The position numbers and the translations under genes are program-made. Under the pieces are notes generated by a model. The model saw nothing but the letters and a program-made list of their open reading frames with translations, searched no databases and had not been told where the DNA came from. From the NCBI GenBank assembly GCA_951640165.1, contig OX621244.1:15394001-15458000 (forward strand): a stretch of DNA of 64,000 nt. The letters run 5' to 3'. This stretch comes from Pseudoips prasinana. Taxonomy: Eukaryota; Arthropoda; Insecta; Lepidoptera; Nolidae. This document shows, one piece after another, positions 9,170-21,050 of the stretch (its first letter is position 1; each line of letters begins with the position of its first letter).

Positions 9170-10475
9170 GTATAAGCAGGCAGACTTAAAAATTAACAAT
9201 ATACCTCTAGTGAATTTCAATATTTATATTTCGTTGCGGTTTTTCTCCATTTGTGTGTACTACACTAATATGTTTAACATCTAGATGTTATAACGTTTAT
9301 GTTTTAACGTGACGTACACAGTTAGCCGTGAAGGCTTTCATTGCTTCACCGGAAAATGGGGGGAACGAGGCCTTAAACAGGTCTTAAACTGTGTCTAACT
9401 TAAGGGTCATGTAGGGCATTGATGGTCTCAGCGCGTCCGCGGTCAATCTCACGGCCGGTGAAAAATACATTGGACTGAGTACTGTCACGATAGTTTTTAA
9501 TAGCTCAGACTTGAATATGTTAACGTTTAAATCAAAATCGAACTGAAACAATACGCGTTGAATCTACGCCGTATTTCAAAATGTATTTGGGTAACACCAA
9601 GTTTAAGTTCAAGTTCTTTATTGCTTTCATCTGTTGTTAGTAGCTGGTGTTTATATATCAAAGTAAGTAACAAACATGTACCCTGTCAGAGTATTGAAAT
9701 ACATCTAAATTTAGATTGAATTTAAATTTAATTTATACTATTGAGCATTTCACTAATAGTTAGCATTGAATTATGAAATAAATTAAATAAGTACTTACAT
9801 TAAATTGTATTTAATAACTTGCATTTCATCTATAACACTCGTCCGACGACAAAATTTTCAAGATCAGTTTTGCATTAAAATGACTTAAACAAAACATTGC
9901 AGCGGCTGAAATTGACGATTTATTTTATTGTTAGTATATTTTATCTTCTATATGTATCAAATAAAATATAGCTCAAAATAAATACACTTTTAAACCAATC
10001 CTAGGCGTGGTCTCTACCCAAATCTCTTCAATAATAAAAATCACAACACAAACACATAACTACTGGAGTATCACCGCAGCTCGCATCTTGGTGGGCGTAC
10101 CTAAGTGTTTACTCTGATCTTTGTACGCCTCGACAAAGCAAATACTTTTATCATTATTTACACAGTGTTCAGTTGCCGTCTACCGAATACCCATTGAGTA
10201 TTTTTTCATCTATACCTCTTAACAAATAAGAAAATATGCGTTATTGTCTTAAGACGGACAGCGATGAGTGCGCGTAATGATGCGTGGTTCTTTTAGTTTT
10301 CCGTTCTTGAGTGCTATTTTTTGTAGTAGTGATGACCCTCAAACAGAAGCTATATAAGATAAGAAATCAATTATATTGAGAGTCTAAGCACTTATATTTG
10401 CGATGTGAATTGAATAATGCCGCACCCATATTATTACTAACGTGCAATAAAATTGACATGAATGTATAAACACTA
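9170..10475. other. No gene seen; one possible LINE 3' tail
   Basis: About 9605-9800 resembles an A-rich LINE tail on the minus strand (TTCAAGTTCTTTATTGCTTT on plus), but I cannot place it. 9330-9480 is a little richer in GC and shares phrases such as GCTTTCATTGCTTCACCGG with 23268 and 24140; possibly an old dispersed repeat. Confidence 0.35.
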
Positions 10476-10698
10476 GAATAACATCATCCCATCTCATTCC
10501 GTGGGGGCGTAGAAATCGTCCGAGGGAATACCTACCAGAGAACGGGCAGTAGCGTTTTTCTGTGAATTATGACCATCAAACTGCGATCGCCAACCCGTCT
10601 GCCAAGAGTGGCGATTATGGCATATCCCCCTATTCTTTGGGGAGGCTTTAGTCCAACAGTGGACGTACTTTGGTTGACATGATGATGATGATGATGAA
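10476..10698 (+). mobile_element. Dispersed repeat 'B' with (GAT)n tail
   Basis: About 220 bp, from ACATCATCCCATCTCATTCC through ACTGCGATCGCCAACCCGTC and CCAACAGTGGACGTACTTTG to a GAT microsatellite. It recurs at 16018, 22156, 51574 (minus), 55880 (minus) and as a tail at 57713. It behaves like a LINE 3' UTR or LINE-mobilised SINE. Family name not known to me. Confidence 0.7.
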
Positions 10699-10763
10699 GA
10701 GTCTTGTAGGCGGACTGTAGCGAGTGGTAATCCGTTCTCTTTACCTAGGACTCTGGGAAAATC

Positions 10764-10939
10764 TTACTAACATTATCTATAAATGCGAAAGTTTGTGAGT
10801 ATATGGATGTTACTCTTTCACGCAAAAACAAAGGAACAGATTTTGATGAAACTTTGTAGTAATACAGCATATATCCGAATAACATATACGCTATAATCTA
10901 TAAAGTTTAACGCGGATGAAACCGCGGGGCACAGCTAGT
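10764..10939 (-). repeat. CCGCGG dispersed repeat, short form
   Basis: Plus strand reads ACTAACATTATC...GCGAAAGTTTGTGAG...AACGCGGATGAAACCGCGGGGCACAGCTAGT. The same unit recurs about nine times in the window. It has no coding capacity and no clear terminal inverted repeats. Class unknown. Confidence 0.7.
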
Positions 10940-13876
10940 ACTATATAATGCAAAAAGTAAAAATATCTTCTAGATAAATATTTAAATCGAGTACGCAGAT
11001 TAAGTCCTACTTATAGATAGGTATATAATAAATGATATAACAATTTCAGTCTAGTAAACCATGTGAAACAGTTTGCCCTGCTAAAGCTTTAATTAATTGG
11101 AATATGGCTTGTGTTTACGAACAAATCATTAATATGGTGTGAGAAGCAAATAATACCTAAAAACTAAATGCATTATTGCAATACATAACAATGAAGCGGA
11201 CAAAGTTGTATCACTTTTTTATATGCTCAAAAACATTAAATTTAGTATCCAATCGATAAAAATCTGAACGCCTAGACAACATTTTTACTCAAACAATTTA
11301 CCCAATACTTATAAGATGACAATTTAATGGGTGATAAATTCACTAGAGCCGAAAACAATTTTATTTCTATTGAATCACGGTCAATAAATTTCTTGTTACA
11401 ATAATATGATTTTCTTATGAGTTTAATATTATAAGATTTGACTTGTTGCACGCGTCATTAGAATATAATGCGATCACTATTACAAACTCCATAAAAAATA
11501 AACATCCCTTGTGTAACAGAGAACAAATTAAGACAACTTTAGAATTCACACGGCGGAAGCAAATTTAATTTATCGACATCTCATTCAAAGACGCCTCAGT
11601 TGCGACTTACAACAATTACTGATTTACAAATACCTTTGACAGTCGAAGTACACTTTATTACCAAAGCAACAGAATACAAAGTTCCTTGTATCGGAGGCTT
11701 ACTAACTTTGCAGACGCATCCCCGAAGTGACAGAACTTAATAGGACTTTAACAAATAGCTAAACATTTTGTAATTCGGAGAACATCTTGAATGCTTAGTT
11801 TACTTAACAAAGGATGGGCAGTCTCGCATTTTGTTCGTCGTCATGTCTTGATGACAACATCTGCCCTTTTTTTCTGAGACAATACCTGGCGAACTTGAAA
11901 TAGATATTTGTTCAACTAGCCAGAAAATCGGGAGCTATTGTGTTGTGGATAAAGGTGGTGAATGATTTGTTTGCATAATTGTATTTAGTATGCACATTGC
12001 ACATTTGATGTATTATTTAACACTCAACTTGTAAATTTTGGTGGGGTTATTTTTATGCAAACATAATAATATCTTAGATACGTAGACAGTTTACATTTTT
12101 AGGAACAATAATTAAAATGATTATAATAAATCAATTAAAATTAATTATTATACGTTACTTAAGTTACTTAGACCTATCTTATGTATTTTTTTTTTGCTTA
12201 AAATATGTCCTTTTATTATTGCTTTGTCCCAAATTGTAATTACAATTTGAAATAAAATTGTAATTACAATATACAAAATACAATATTAGTATAATAATAG
12301 TAAGTATTACTTATTATTATTATACTAATTATGTATTTTTGAAAATCCACGTATAATGATTATACCATATACTAATAACTTTTAATAAAATCTAGTACAA
12401 GCTTTGCTTAGTTTGGGCTAGATGGCGCTGTGTGATATGCCCCGGATATTTAATTTTTTATTTATTAATTATATGTTAACGTTATGGCTGAGGAATATGG
12501 ATACTGTTTTAACAAAATACATACGAGCAAGCTCAATTTTTGTTCATCAAACCAATATTGATAAATTGATTTGAATAGAAAGTAAATGGAACAAAAATAA
12601 TAGAAAAATAGATATGTTTTAAATAAAAAAATATATCAATTCCAACAAAACAGACATCGCGTAACCTACACAATAAAATCCAGTCTTATAGAGAGCCCCC
12701 CTTGTTTTTGCAGTAGGTTAGTTAATATACAAGATGCGACGTAAAACAGTAAATCATGGAGCTAATTTAAGCCTACGAAACTAAACATCATGTATAATAA
12801 CAAGGACTTACAAAATACACAAAAAAGATAAACTTACCATAAAAGAATAATAATATATAATACTGTTTCATGAGAATTCTGAGAGAGAGACGGAGAGAGT
12901 ATTCTGCTTCATGAGTACATAGCGCTCCTTAAGTTTCCTTCACTGTTTAAGTTACTCCCTGTTTAAGAGTTTAAAATATCAATAACACCCTTGGATGAAG
13001 AGTTAACATGTAACCGTATGTCGGCTATATCGTAAAAGACTCGCGCAGTACGAAAGAATTCAACAATGAGTCCAAGGAAGAGAACGATGGATCGTGTGAA
13101 ACAGAATATGGCCTAAACAATCAATAGATGTCGAAGGAATGACTGAAAGAAGAGAACATAAATTGGTATAATAGCTGGCGAATGATGATGCGACTCAAAC
13201 CAAAGCGTTCGTTAAAGAACATTTCTTGGTAGATTGCTAAGATTTGGCTCGAATTGGCTTTCTTGAAAGGTTTACTCATCAACAAAACGTAAAATCCACT
13301 CATAAACCCGAATAGGTTTATTTACGGCAGCTAAAGGTCCCATAGTGGCTCACATAAGCATTGTTTAAGCATCTAATAACAACACACTGGGATCGTTTAA
13401 ACAATAAATAATGGGGACGGTGCAATATCTGTCTCCCGAGTACTGAGTGCAGCCCATTTGCATTGGATGTGGATGCGACGAAACGGCCTCCAGTGGAATT
13501 TAATAAAAATATCTTAGTGCATCGCTGTTTCTTTAATATAAAGTCCACAGTATTGTTGAAAATATATATAATGTCCAACAAATGTAGCTGAATGTAATTT
13601 AAAAACGCCATTTGGTAGAAAAACGCAATTGCCGTATTTACTACTACTAAAGTATTAGTAGTAACTAATACTTTCAATGATTTAGAATTCATATAATTCG
13701 TACCCGACATTATATTTTGCACTAATAATAAAATGCTATTATGCCAATTACTATTTACTTAATTTGGTAACACTAAAAGTTGTTTTATGCGAAGAACAGA
13801 CTACTTTTTACCCAAATGCAATGATAGGATTGTAAGTAGATAGACACTAAAACCAATGTTCCAATCTATTACATAT
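10940..13876. other. No gene seen; AT-rich with palindromes
   Basis: Nearly 3 kb without a supported frame or recognised repeat, other than the cluster of palindromes at 12231-12329. The minus frame at 13318-13722 has no motif I recognise, and its N-terminal part is low-complexity hydrophobic. Small host exons cannot be excluded by eye. Confidence 0.4.
12231..12329. repeat. Three consecutive palindromes
   Basis: AAATTGTAATTACAATTT (12231-12248), ATTGTAATTACAAT (12257-12270) and a longer one with roughly 22-bp arms from ATTAGTATAATAATAG (12285) to TATTATTATACTAAT (12329). Confidence 0.7.
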
Positions 13877-14027
13877 ACTAGATGTGCCCCGGCGTTTTAC
13901 CCGCGTTAAATTTTATAAATTATCACGGAGGAGCCGTAGGTGATAGCGTGATAATATGTTGACCCGACCTCTTAGTAATATTCATGCAAAATTTGAAGTA
14001 AATCCATGCAGTACTTTTTGAGTCGCC
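13877..14027 (+). repeat. CCGCGG dispersed repeat, long form (5' part)
   Basis: From ACTAGATGTGCCCCGGCG through GTGATAGCGTGATAATATGT to GCAGTACTTTTTGAG. It matches the first half of 30313-30635 and 43970-44274. Confidence 0.7.
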
Positions 14028-14722
14028 ACGCTGCATCTTTCAGTTTGTGCATGATTATTTTCACATAAATACTCTCTTTACCTTACCTTTTACCTTTTAA
14101 TGCAAGAATAAGTGCGAGTATACTTTTTCTTGCATAAATAAAAAAATATATTATAGTTTTGTTATATTTTCAGTACTTGTATGGAAATTGGGTGTGCTCT
14201 TTATATAAATGGGCAATATTTTATGTCTACCATTTTAATGTGATATATATATTTTTGGTTATGTTAAGGTTCTGTAAATCAGAAGGTTGATTATACCAAT
14301 GTTATAGTAATGGGTTGAGGATGCGACGCCGTTAGGACAATGCAACAAAATTAATTACAGAGGTTAATTGTCCTTCTACGGCTTAAAGATACAATAAATT
14401 CGCGACAAGATCACATGACAGTTGGTTGGAGAACTCCAACCAATAGTCATGTGATCTTGTGATTATCATTTCAATTCGACTGTAATATGTATGTATGTAT
14501 TTTTTATGAATATCACGCGATTCCTCCGTTGTTTCTTAATCGATTATATTTTTTAATTAGATAGAAATTACTTTCAAGTTGGTCCTATATTAATATTCTT
14601 CAAATTATTTACTATAAATAAAAGTTTAAGTCGACTGTAAGTATTTTAAAACAGTAATCATATTGACATAATTTTTATATCTTTCATTGAATCTCTCTTT
14701 GAGTGTATTTTAATATAATATA
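14028..14722. other. No gene seen; one strong hairpin
   Basis: AT-rich. The only structure is the hairpin at 14405-14460. Confidence 0.5.
14405..14460. repeat. Near-perfect 56-bp hairpin
   Basis: Two 27-base arms (left ACAAGATCACATGACAGTTG..., right ending in CATGTGATCTTGT) separated by AA. 25 of 27 positions pair. Possibly a tiny foldback element. Confidence 0.75.
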
Positions 14723-14999
14723 ATATCCTGAGTCATTATTTACACACGACCATCTGATCCCAAACTAAGCAGAGCTGGTACTGTGGAAACCAGATAACTG
14801 ATATATTACATATACTACTTTTCTTTGACAGACATATTACTTTTCTTTGAGGTAAACACGTACTTATATAGATAATCACACCCAGACTCAGGACAAACAG
14901 GCATGTTCGTACACAAAAATATCTGTCTAGGGTGCTAATCGAACCCACAACTTGCGGCGTGAAAGACAAGTATTTACCAGTTACGACAACCGACCCGTC
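14723..14999 (-). mobile_element. tRNA-derived SINE, family 2
   Basis: Minus-strand copy: B-box-like motif, GTCCTGAGTCTGGGTGTGATTA, AAAAGTAGTATATGTAATAT, GGTTTCCACAGTACCAGCTC and the end CAGGATATTATA. It contains an internal duplication of the TTACTTTTCTTTGA phrase (14812-14855). Confidence 0.8.
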
Positions 15000-16017
15000 A
15001 TAATTTTGTATTGATTAGCTACTTTAAAGCCAAATTATTTATCTTTACTTGCAAATTATGCTTAACACTGTACATTCGACGCATTTTATTGTTACAAGTT
15101 TCATTAGTGTTACCTAACTTATACATTGCAACGACTTTTACAAAAAGTAGCTATTTTTAAAATTTATTAAATACGTGAGTATACCTCTTAGTAAATGTGA
15201 CTTGCCTCTACCGACGTTCTCCTGAACAACCGAGTGGGAATTTTAAATCATTCTGCGTTTTCGTGTTCAAGCCTTCGCACGTCTCCTAAACGGTTTATTA
15301 TAGTCTTAGTGTAAAGTTTTTCTGTGTATGTGTTTTTTCAACGATATGAAAGAAAAGGTAACACGAGAGGCGTAAAGAAGAAATTCGTCAGAAGATTAAA
15401 AAATTGAAGAAGCCGTTATCAAAGTTGACAAATGGACAAAGAAGTTCGTCGCTCGTCGAAAATGACTTATATTTCATTGACATAACTTATACCAGCCATT
15501 AATCGACTTGCTGAATACACCCTTGTGGGATCTCCAGCCGTTTTACTAGATACACGCTATATCGGATTTCCAAATTGTGAGCAATTACTGGATACGTTTC
15601 AACATGAAGAAATATTACCACGGGAGCCAATGTCACCACCACAATTACTTGAGCCTTCTATGCACCAGAGTGCATCTGTTTGCACCGACTTTCTTATCCT
15701 AAGTATAACTAAACTTGCGCTCCAAATACAGTTTTGGCTTATTTAGCTCATAATTGATCTAATGCTGAGCTCGACTTGGAAACACTCTCCAAGAACGACT
15801 ACAACTTTGTTAGCTTTGGTGACCGCTCACCGTGTTCAAACTTTTTCCTTGATAACATTAGAAGAAATTAGGTTACACTAAATACATAGTCTAAACCAAA
15901 TTCTAATTACACTTTTGAAGTTACCTTGCTTTAATAGTAAGCTTTAAATACCTAACAATCTTTTAATAACCTAACTGGACATCAGTTAGGTGTTTAGACG
16001 CTTATATAAAAATGAAT
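15000..16017 (+). other. No intact gene; possible decayed ORF upstream of the recombinase remnant
   Basis: A stretch at about 15370-15500 can be read as a charged lysine/arginine-rich segment (RRKEEIRQKIKKLKK), followed by an acidic, proline-rich frame at 15525-15746. In tyrosine-recombinase retroelements a gag-like ORF1 lies upstream of the recombinase. This could be such a remnant, but I see no diagnostic motif. Confidence 0.25.
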
Positions 16018-16268
16018 GCTGTGTGGTGACGGCGACAAATATCAGAATCAGAATATCATCACCCCATCTCATCCCGTGGGGGGCGTAGAAGTCGACCCGA
16101 GGGAATATCTACATGAGGAAGGGCAGCAGCTTCCTTCTGATTACTATGACTATCTTACTGCGATCGCCAACCCGCCTGCCAAGCGTGGCGATTATGGCAT
16201 ATCCCCCCAAGATGAATCTTGAGGGAGGCTTGTCCAGCAGTGGACTTATTTAGCTGTAATGATGATAA
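16018..16268 (+). mobile_element. Dispersed repeat 'B'
   Basis: Full-length type copy: GCTGTGTGGTGACGGCGAC, ATCATCACCCCATCTCATCC, ACTGCGATCGCCAACCCGCC, GTCCAGCAGTGGACTTATTT and a short GATGAT end. Its 3' third is included in the 491-bp tandem duplication. The frame at 16016-16222 is an accident of the repeat. Confidence 0.75.
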
Positions 16269-16640
16269 AAATGAAAACCCTTCGTATTAATACTGATTAT
16301 TTATTTACAAGTTACAAAAAAAAAAACCACATGCAAAAGTTTCCCCCAAAATTGAGTAGACGCGTTAAAGATTTACTTAATAGAAGTGGCATAGACACTT
16401 TCATCTTCTCAGACTTCAGACGCTCACAGGACGGCCATGCGGCTACCTCAACAGCCAACAGATTTGGGAGTAATATTGATATTATTAGAAAAACAGCAGG
16501 ATGGAGTGTTTCTTTTCACACTTTTTAGGTTCTATAATAGGCTATAAGTGAACTTAATGAATTTTTCAGGACTTCTTTTGTCTGGCAATAATCTGTAATT
16601 GTGCAGTACCGGAAATCGGGACAGCGAATAGTAGTTACTC
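16259..16640 (+). pseudogene. Tyrosine recombinase C-terminal remnant, copy 1
   Basis: The frame carries a C-terminal tyrosine-recombinase segment: LLNRSGIDTFIFS, a damaged H-x-x-R region, then GSNIDIIRKTAGWS. After a stop following SFHTF, the sequence in shifted frame still encodes RFYNR, containing the catalytic tyrosine position, and a short tail ISELNEFFRTSFVW. The conserved H-x-x-R box is replaced by a 9-base-longer altered sequence, and a frameshift separates the tyrosine, so it is inactive. The type is that of DIRS/Ngaro-like retroelements or Cryptons; the fragment is too short to decide which. It is duplicated exactly at 16750. Confidence 0.65.
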
Positions 16641-16749
16641 GCATTAATTCATACCATTGATGATGTAATTATTTTGCAGATGTTATGGCATATCCCCCCA
16701 AGATGAATCTTGAGGGAGGCTTGTCCAGCAGTGGACTTATTTAGCTGTA

Positions 16750-17131
16750 ATGATGATAAAAATGAAAACCCTTCGTATTAATACTGATTATTTATTTACA
16801 AGTTACAAAAAAAAAAACCACATGCAAAAGTTTCCCCCAAAATTGAGTAGACGCGTTAAAGATTTACTTAATAGAAGTGGCATAGACACTTTCATCTTCT
16901 CAGACTTCAGACGCTCACAGGACGGCCATGCGGCTACCTCAACAGCCAACAGATTTGGGAGTAATATTGATATTATTAGAAAAACAGCAGGATGGAGTGT
17001 TTCTTTTCACACTTTTTAGGTTCTATAATAGGCTATAAGTGAACTTAATGAATTTTTCAGGACTTCTTTTGTCTGGCAATAATCTGTAATTGTGCAGTAC
17101 CGGAAATCGGGACAGCGAATAGTAGTTACTC
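16750..17131 (+). pseudogene. Tyrosine recombinase C-terminal remnant, copy 2
   Basis: Identical second copy of the remnant at 16259, produced by the 491-bp tandem duplication, with the same damaged H-x-x-R region and frameshift before the tyrosine. The flanking sequence continues past the unit into AT-rich DNA with an AATAAA-like signal near 17256. Confidence 0.65.
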
Positions 17132-17173
17132 GCATTAATTCATACCATTGATGATGTAATTATTTTGCAGATG

Positions 17174-20100
17174 TTATTGTATTAGAAATTATATGTATAT
17201 ATTGAATATTATATATATATATTGAATTATGTACTGCATTTTAACTTAACACAGAATAAAACATTTGGTTATTACACACTCAAATGTGTTTCATGCTTTC
17301 GTCATATTTTATTTACTTACTTTAAACATCTACATAAAAAAATAGCGTCGAATGAGTTTTTATTAAAGCATAATTAAAAATTAAACGAAGTTACCTGAAG
17401 AATTCATCGTCAATTACCAATACGGAGATTCATTCGACGTGATTTATACAGTATATGTATCTGCACCACTGGATATATTTAAACCTACTATAGAGGTCTA
17501 CTATAAAGGTTCCATTCATTAAACATTATCCGCAACAATATCTTTTACAATTTGTAAGCTATGATAGCACTATCATTCCTCAATAGAATTATTTATAGGG
17601 AATGTATTCTTAATCCTACGGATATAACCAAAAAGCTAGATTATATATGACACTTCATCAAAATTAAATAACGTAACCTTAACCGGCAGGCATAGAATAT
17701 TATTTACGTTTTCGTAGTTAGAACTGCACATTTGCTTATTTTTATTTCAATTACGATTTATCTTTATTGTAATAAAGACCAAATAAGGTCATTTTACAAT
17801 TCACTTTACTAGTAACTGACAGATGTCAAATGTGATCTATTAAATTGACCCTACTATAAGTTAACTTATGTTTCGGATATGGGGTTAGCCCTTTCGTTTC
17901 TAACTGAATGTGTTTGGTAAAACCTACTACTTATGTAAATATTTAAAAATAAAACTTATAACAATATCAAACGGTATTAGTACTCAGATTATAAGAAAGA
18001 CCTTCCTTAATATGTGTAATTTAATAATGAACATTTTACTTGAACCAAATTGAGAAAACTCCATTAACTTTAAAGGACGTAATAATACGATATCAATAGT
18101 GCAGCCTTCAAATACACAAAACAAAGCACGTACCAAATTACGAAATGCATATTCTAATTTAACTCCAGACCTCTCACCACAGCCTAATAGGTTATCTCCG
18201 TGAATTCACTAACTTTATTAACTGGACAGTTGCTGACTGATGCGAGTAAATGAAAGATATATTTCATAGAAATTAGCATTCATAAGCCAACTCGGGCGAC
18301 ATAAATAACATGAGATATTCGCTTTATTACGTGTGATGATAGCGATTACTTGCTATGGTATGATAGTGCGGCAGTCTATGAGATAAGTGATAACACCCAC
18401 TTGGGTTTGAGATTGTTTTAGATTACTATGAATAATATTACACTATATATTATGCCTGATTCTTGAAATCAACGCCTACTGAATTGCTACATGTTGTTTG
18501 CATGGAAGTTTACTTATATCTTAACATAGAACGACTTTGTACGACTTATTACGAAGTTATGAATTTTAGTCATAACTTTTATATTGCAAAAAATATTTTG
18601 TAAAAAAAACTAAAATCGAGTACAATATTCATGGAATAAAAAAGACTAAAATAATTAAACTTTTGTATTACATTTAAGGCGATTTTTAATCATGTTAAAG
18701 ATTTAAACTACAGTCTTACTGATTTGGAGTTCTCTGAATAGGATTTCATTTCTATTTAATACGTCACCAATTTTAAATTTCCATATTTGGTATGATAGAA
18801 CGTATTACAATTCTCTAAATTCCATTTCCGCGTATAAAATCTTATCCAAATAACTAATAGGTCAATGAATCTCTATCAAACTACTTTGTATTCAAGCGTC
18901 GACTAGTTGTCTAGTTACTTTGAGAATATTGCTCTACTCCTTAGCCACAGATACGTCCCCGTACAGTAAATATAATCTCGATAGATGCGGTATATCCGGT
19001 ATTCTGAGACAACAAGAACTTGGCATCGGATCTGATATTATCACATAATGTAGTACGGAAGTAAACAAGTAACTGAGCAAACAAAATAGGCTACCATAAC
19101 AAACTATTATAGTCTTTAGATGAACTGTTACTACGTATGAAGATTACGTATGATGTTGAAGTTGGTACAAATAAAGTACAAAATATGAGCCTACCTCAAA
19201 AATGGCGTTTCAGCAGGATTATATCATTACTTAATGCACTCTTGTTTTGACACAGCTTTATTTTGAAAAAAAATAAGCTATACCACTCTGGGGAAAATTT
19301 ATATGTTTATTTTAAATATTTAATATAAAATGGAACAATAATTGAAATTTTGTCATAAATACTAATATATAAGACAGACTTAACTATGGGAAATCTAGTA
19401 GATATTCCGCGTTGCCACGTTGTATGGCAATGCTTATTCTCTGTGATAAAAATAGGCCAGCCCTGTTACAGGTAGCGTCTATCAATTTCTCATAAATATT
19501 CTAGATTAGTGACCGATCACTTAGGCCTAGTCCATGAGTTTCGACCGAAACGGCTCAAAAACTTTATTACCGAACAGCTTAATTTGCAATTTCTGCAACC
19601 ATTTAACTGCAACTGTTTTATGACTCATGATTTATGTTCTTGCTCAAAATACTACTCCTGTGATGGTAAGATTAAGTGAATAGTAATCCAGAGGTAAATA
19701 AAGATAGGACAAACATAAGTGAAATTTTGTTCCTGTCACTATTCACCCCGTTTAACGGTATGGACTACGAAGTACCAATTTAGATAAAAATCACACAGTC
19801 TGTGTGATTTTCACACTGGATTCTCAAATTGAGAGCGTTTTCAAGAGCCTCAATGGACGAGTGTCGTTATTTTTTAGTTATATGAATCTGACATACCTGT
19901 TCAATAATAGTAGACATAACCTCGGTTAATCGATTTGTAGCAATTCTTTGGGAATACCAAATCTTTAAAAAAATCTCTTTGAAATTTTTGAAATAATTTT
20001 AATTTTAATTTGAAATAATTTTACAGTCACCCTATTTTTAAACCTTTTAAACAAACTTTGTTAGTCCGCGCTTCAAAGTCAGTTTATAATAATTTCCACC

Positions 20101-20579
20101 ATCATCTTTATCGAAATGACCCACAAAGTCCAAATATTTTTATTTACATATCGAAGAAACAGTGGTAGTAATTTAAAATATTTAGATTTTTGGCATTTCT
20201 TTCAATTTTTGATAAAGTCTTGGATATTCTTTTCGATACGTTCATTAGTACCGTTTATTAACAGTGTTTACCATTCAACTCACCTCAGCGTGACCACTGG
20301 ATGGGGATAAATGACAATCACTAATAATAATAATCTTTTCACTACCGACACATTTTTTTTTGCACCTCCTAATATGCCTATTAGTATTCCGGGCCATTTA
20401 ATCGTCATTTAAACGTGGGTGTCCTATGAGTCCTATATATTATGTATCTATGTGTAGCTGGTGGTCCTATATATGTCCCTAGGGAACCTCAGAAATAATC
20501 TATGTTTATATCCCTTAACTGCACTATCTTTAGAGCGGTTCTCATGGTCTTGTTTCTTTAAGTTCAATATCAAACCTCA
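17174..20579. other. No gene seen, 3.4 kb
   Basis: AT-rich with no supported frame and no recognised repeat, except the short hairpin at 19787-19811. This is one of the longest repeat-free stretches, so a host intron or intergenic region is likely. Confidence 0.4.
19787..19811. repeat. Short perfect hairpin
   Basis: AAAATCACACAG and its exact reverse complement separated by one base. Confidence 0.6.
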
Positions 20580-20591
20580 TTAAGTAATTAT
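20580..20591. repeat. Target-site duplication of the R1-clade insertion, left copy
   Basis: TTAAGTAATTAT is repeated at 21430-21441, directly after the poly-A tail. Confidence 0.9.
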
Positions 20592-21050
20592 CGGCTGGAG
20601 TTGCGCCTGAACGCGCGCCAACGTGCCGTCGGTGCTATCCTGCCTCACCTCGAGGCCTGGGTAGGAAGGAAGGGCGGTTACGTCACCTACAGACTGACAC
20701 AGATACTCACCGGACACGGGTGTTTCGGTGAGTATCTGTGCCGGATCGGCCGAGAAGCGACGACACATTGTCACCATTGCGGGAGCGACCTGGACTCTGC
20801 CCAGCATACGCTGGAGGAGTGCCCGGCCTGGGAGACCGAGAGACGAGTCTTGGTCGCTGAGATCGGACGGGATCTTTTGCCGCCAGCAGTCGTGTATGCG
20901 ATGCTGGCTGGCGACTCCACCAAATGGGACGCCGTGGTCTCCTTCTGTGAGGCAGTTTTGCTGCAGAAGGAGGCCGCCGAACGGGATCGGGAAAGAGCCG
21001 ATCCCGCTCGTAGGCGGAGGAGGCGTCGGGGTGGCGGCGGCAGCCGTTAG
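20592..21050 (+). pseudogene. R1-clade ORF2, C-terminal fragment
   Basis: The open frame has no lesion over its whole length. It starts at the truncation point, not at a start codon. It encodes TYRLTQILTGHGCFG, followed by a C-terminal zinc knuckle CHHCGSDLDSAQHTLEEC (C-x2-C-x8-H-x4-C), as found at the end of R1/TRAS/SART-type proteins. It then gives a coil rich in glutamate and arginine, and an arginine/glycine-rich end before TAG. Endonuclease and reverse transcriptase are missing, so it is dead on arrival. Codon use is strikingly GC-rich compared with the surroundings. The minus-strand frame over the same interval is a shadow. Confidence 0.85.

Larger units (their letters stand above)
16192..17173 (+). 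repeat. Perfect tandem duplication, 2 x 491 bp
   Basis: 16192-16682 and 16683-17173 appear identical base for base, including the run of eleven A residues. The unit joins the end of repeat B to a tyrosine-recombinase remnant. The junction shows TTAT microhomology with the sequence following the second copy. Confidence 0.9.

Noticed and set aside
9330..9480. Promoter or CpG island because of local GC content
   Set aside because: Phrases are shared with other places in the window (near 23268 and 24140), which points to an old dispersed repeat instead.
13318..13722. Minus-strand 134-codon frame as a host gene
   Set aside because: It has no recognisable domain, a low-complexity N-terminal half and no visible splice or promoter context. 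Chance or decayed sequence is more likely.
16016..16222. 68-codon frame as a small protein
   Set aside because: It lies wholly within dispersed repeat B, and the frame is not kept in other copies.
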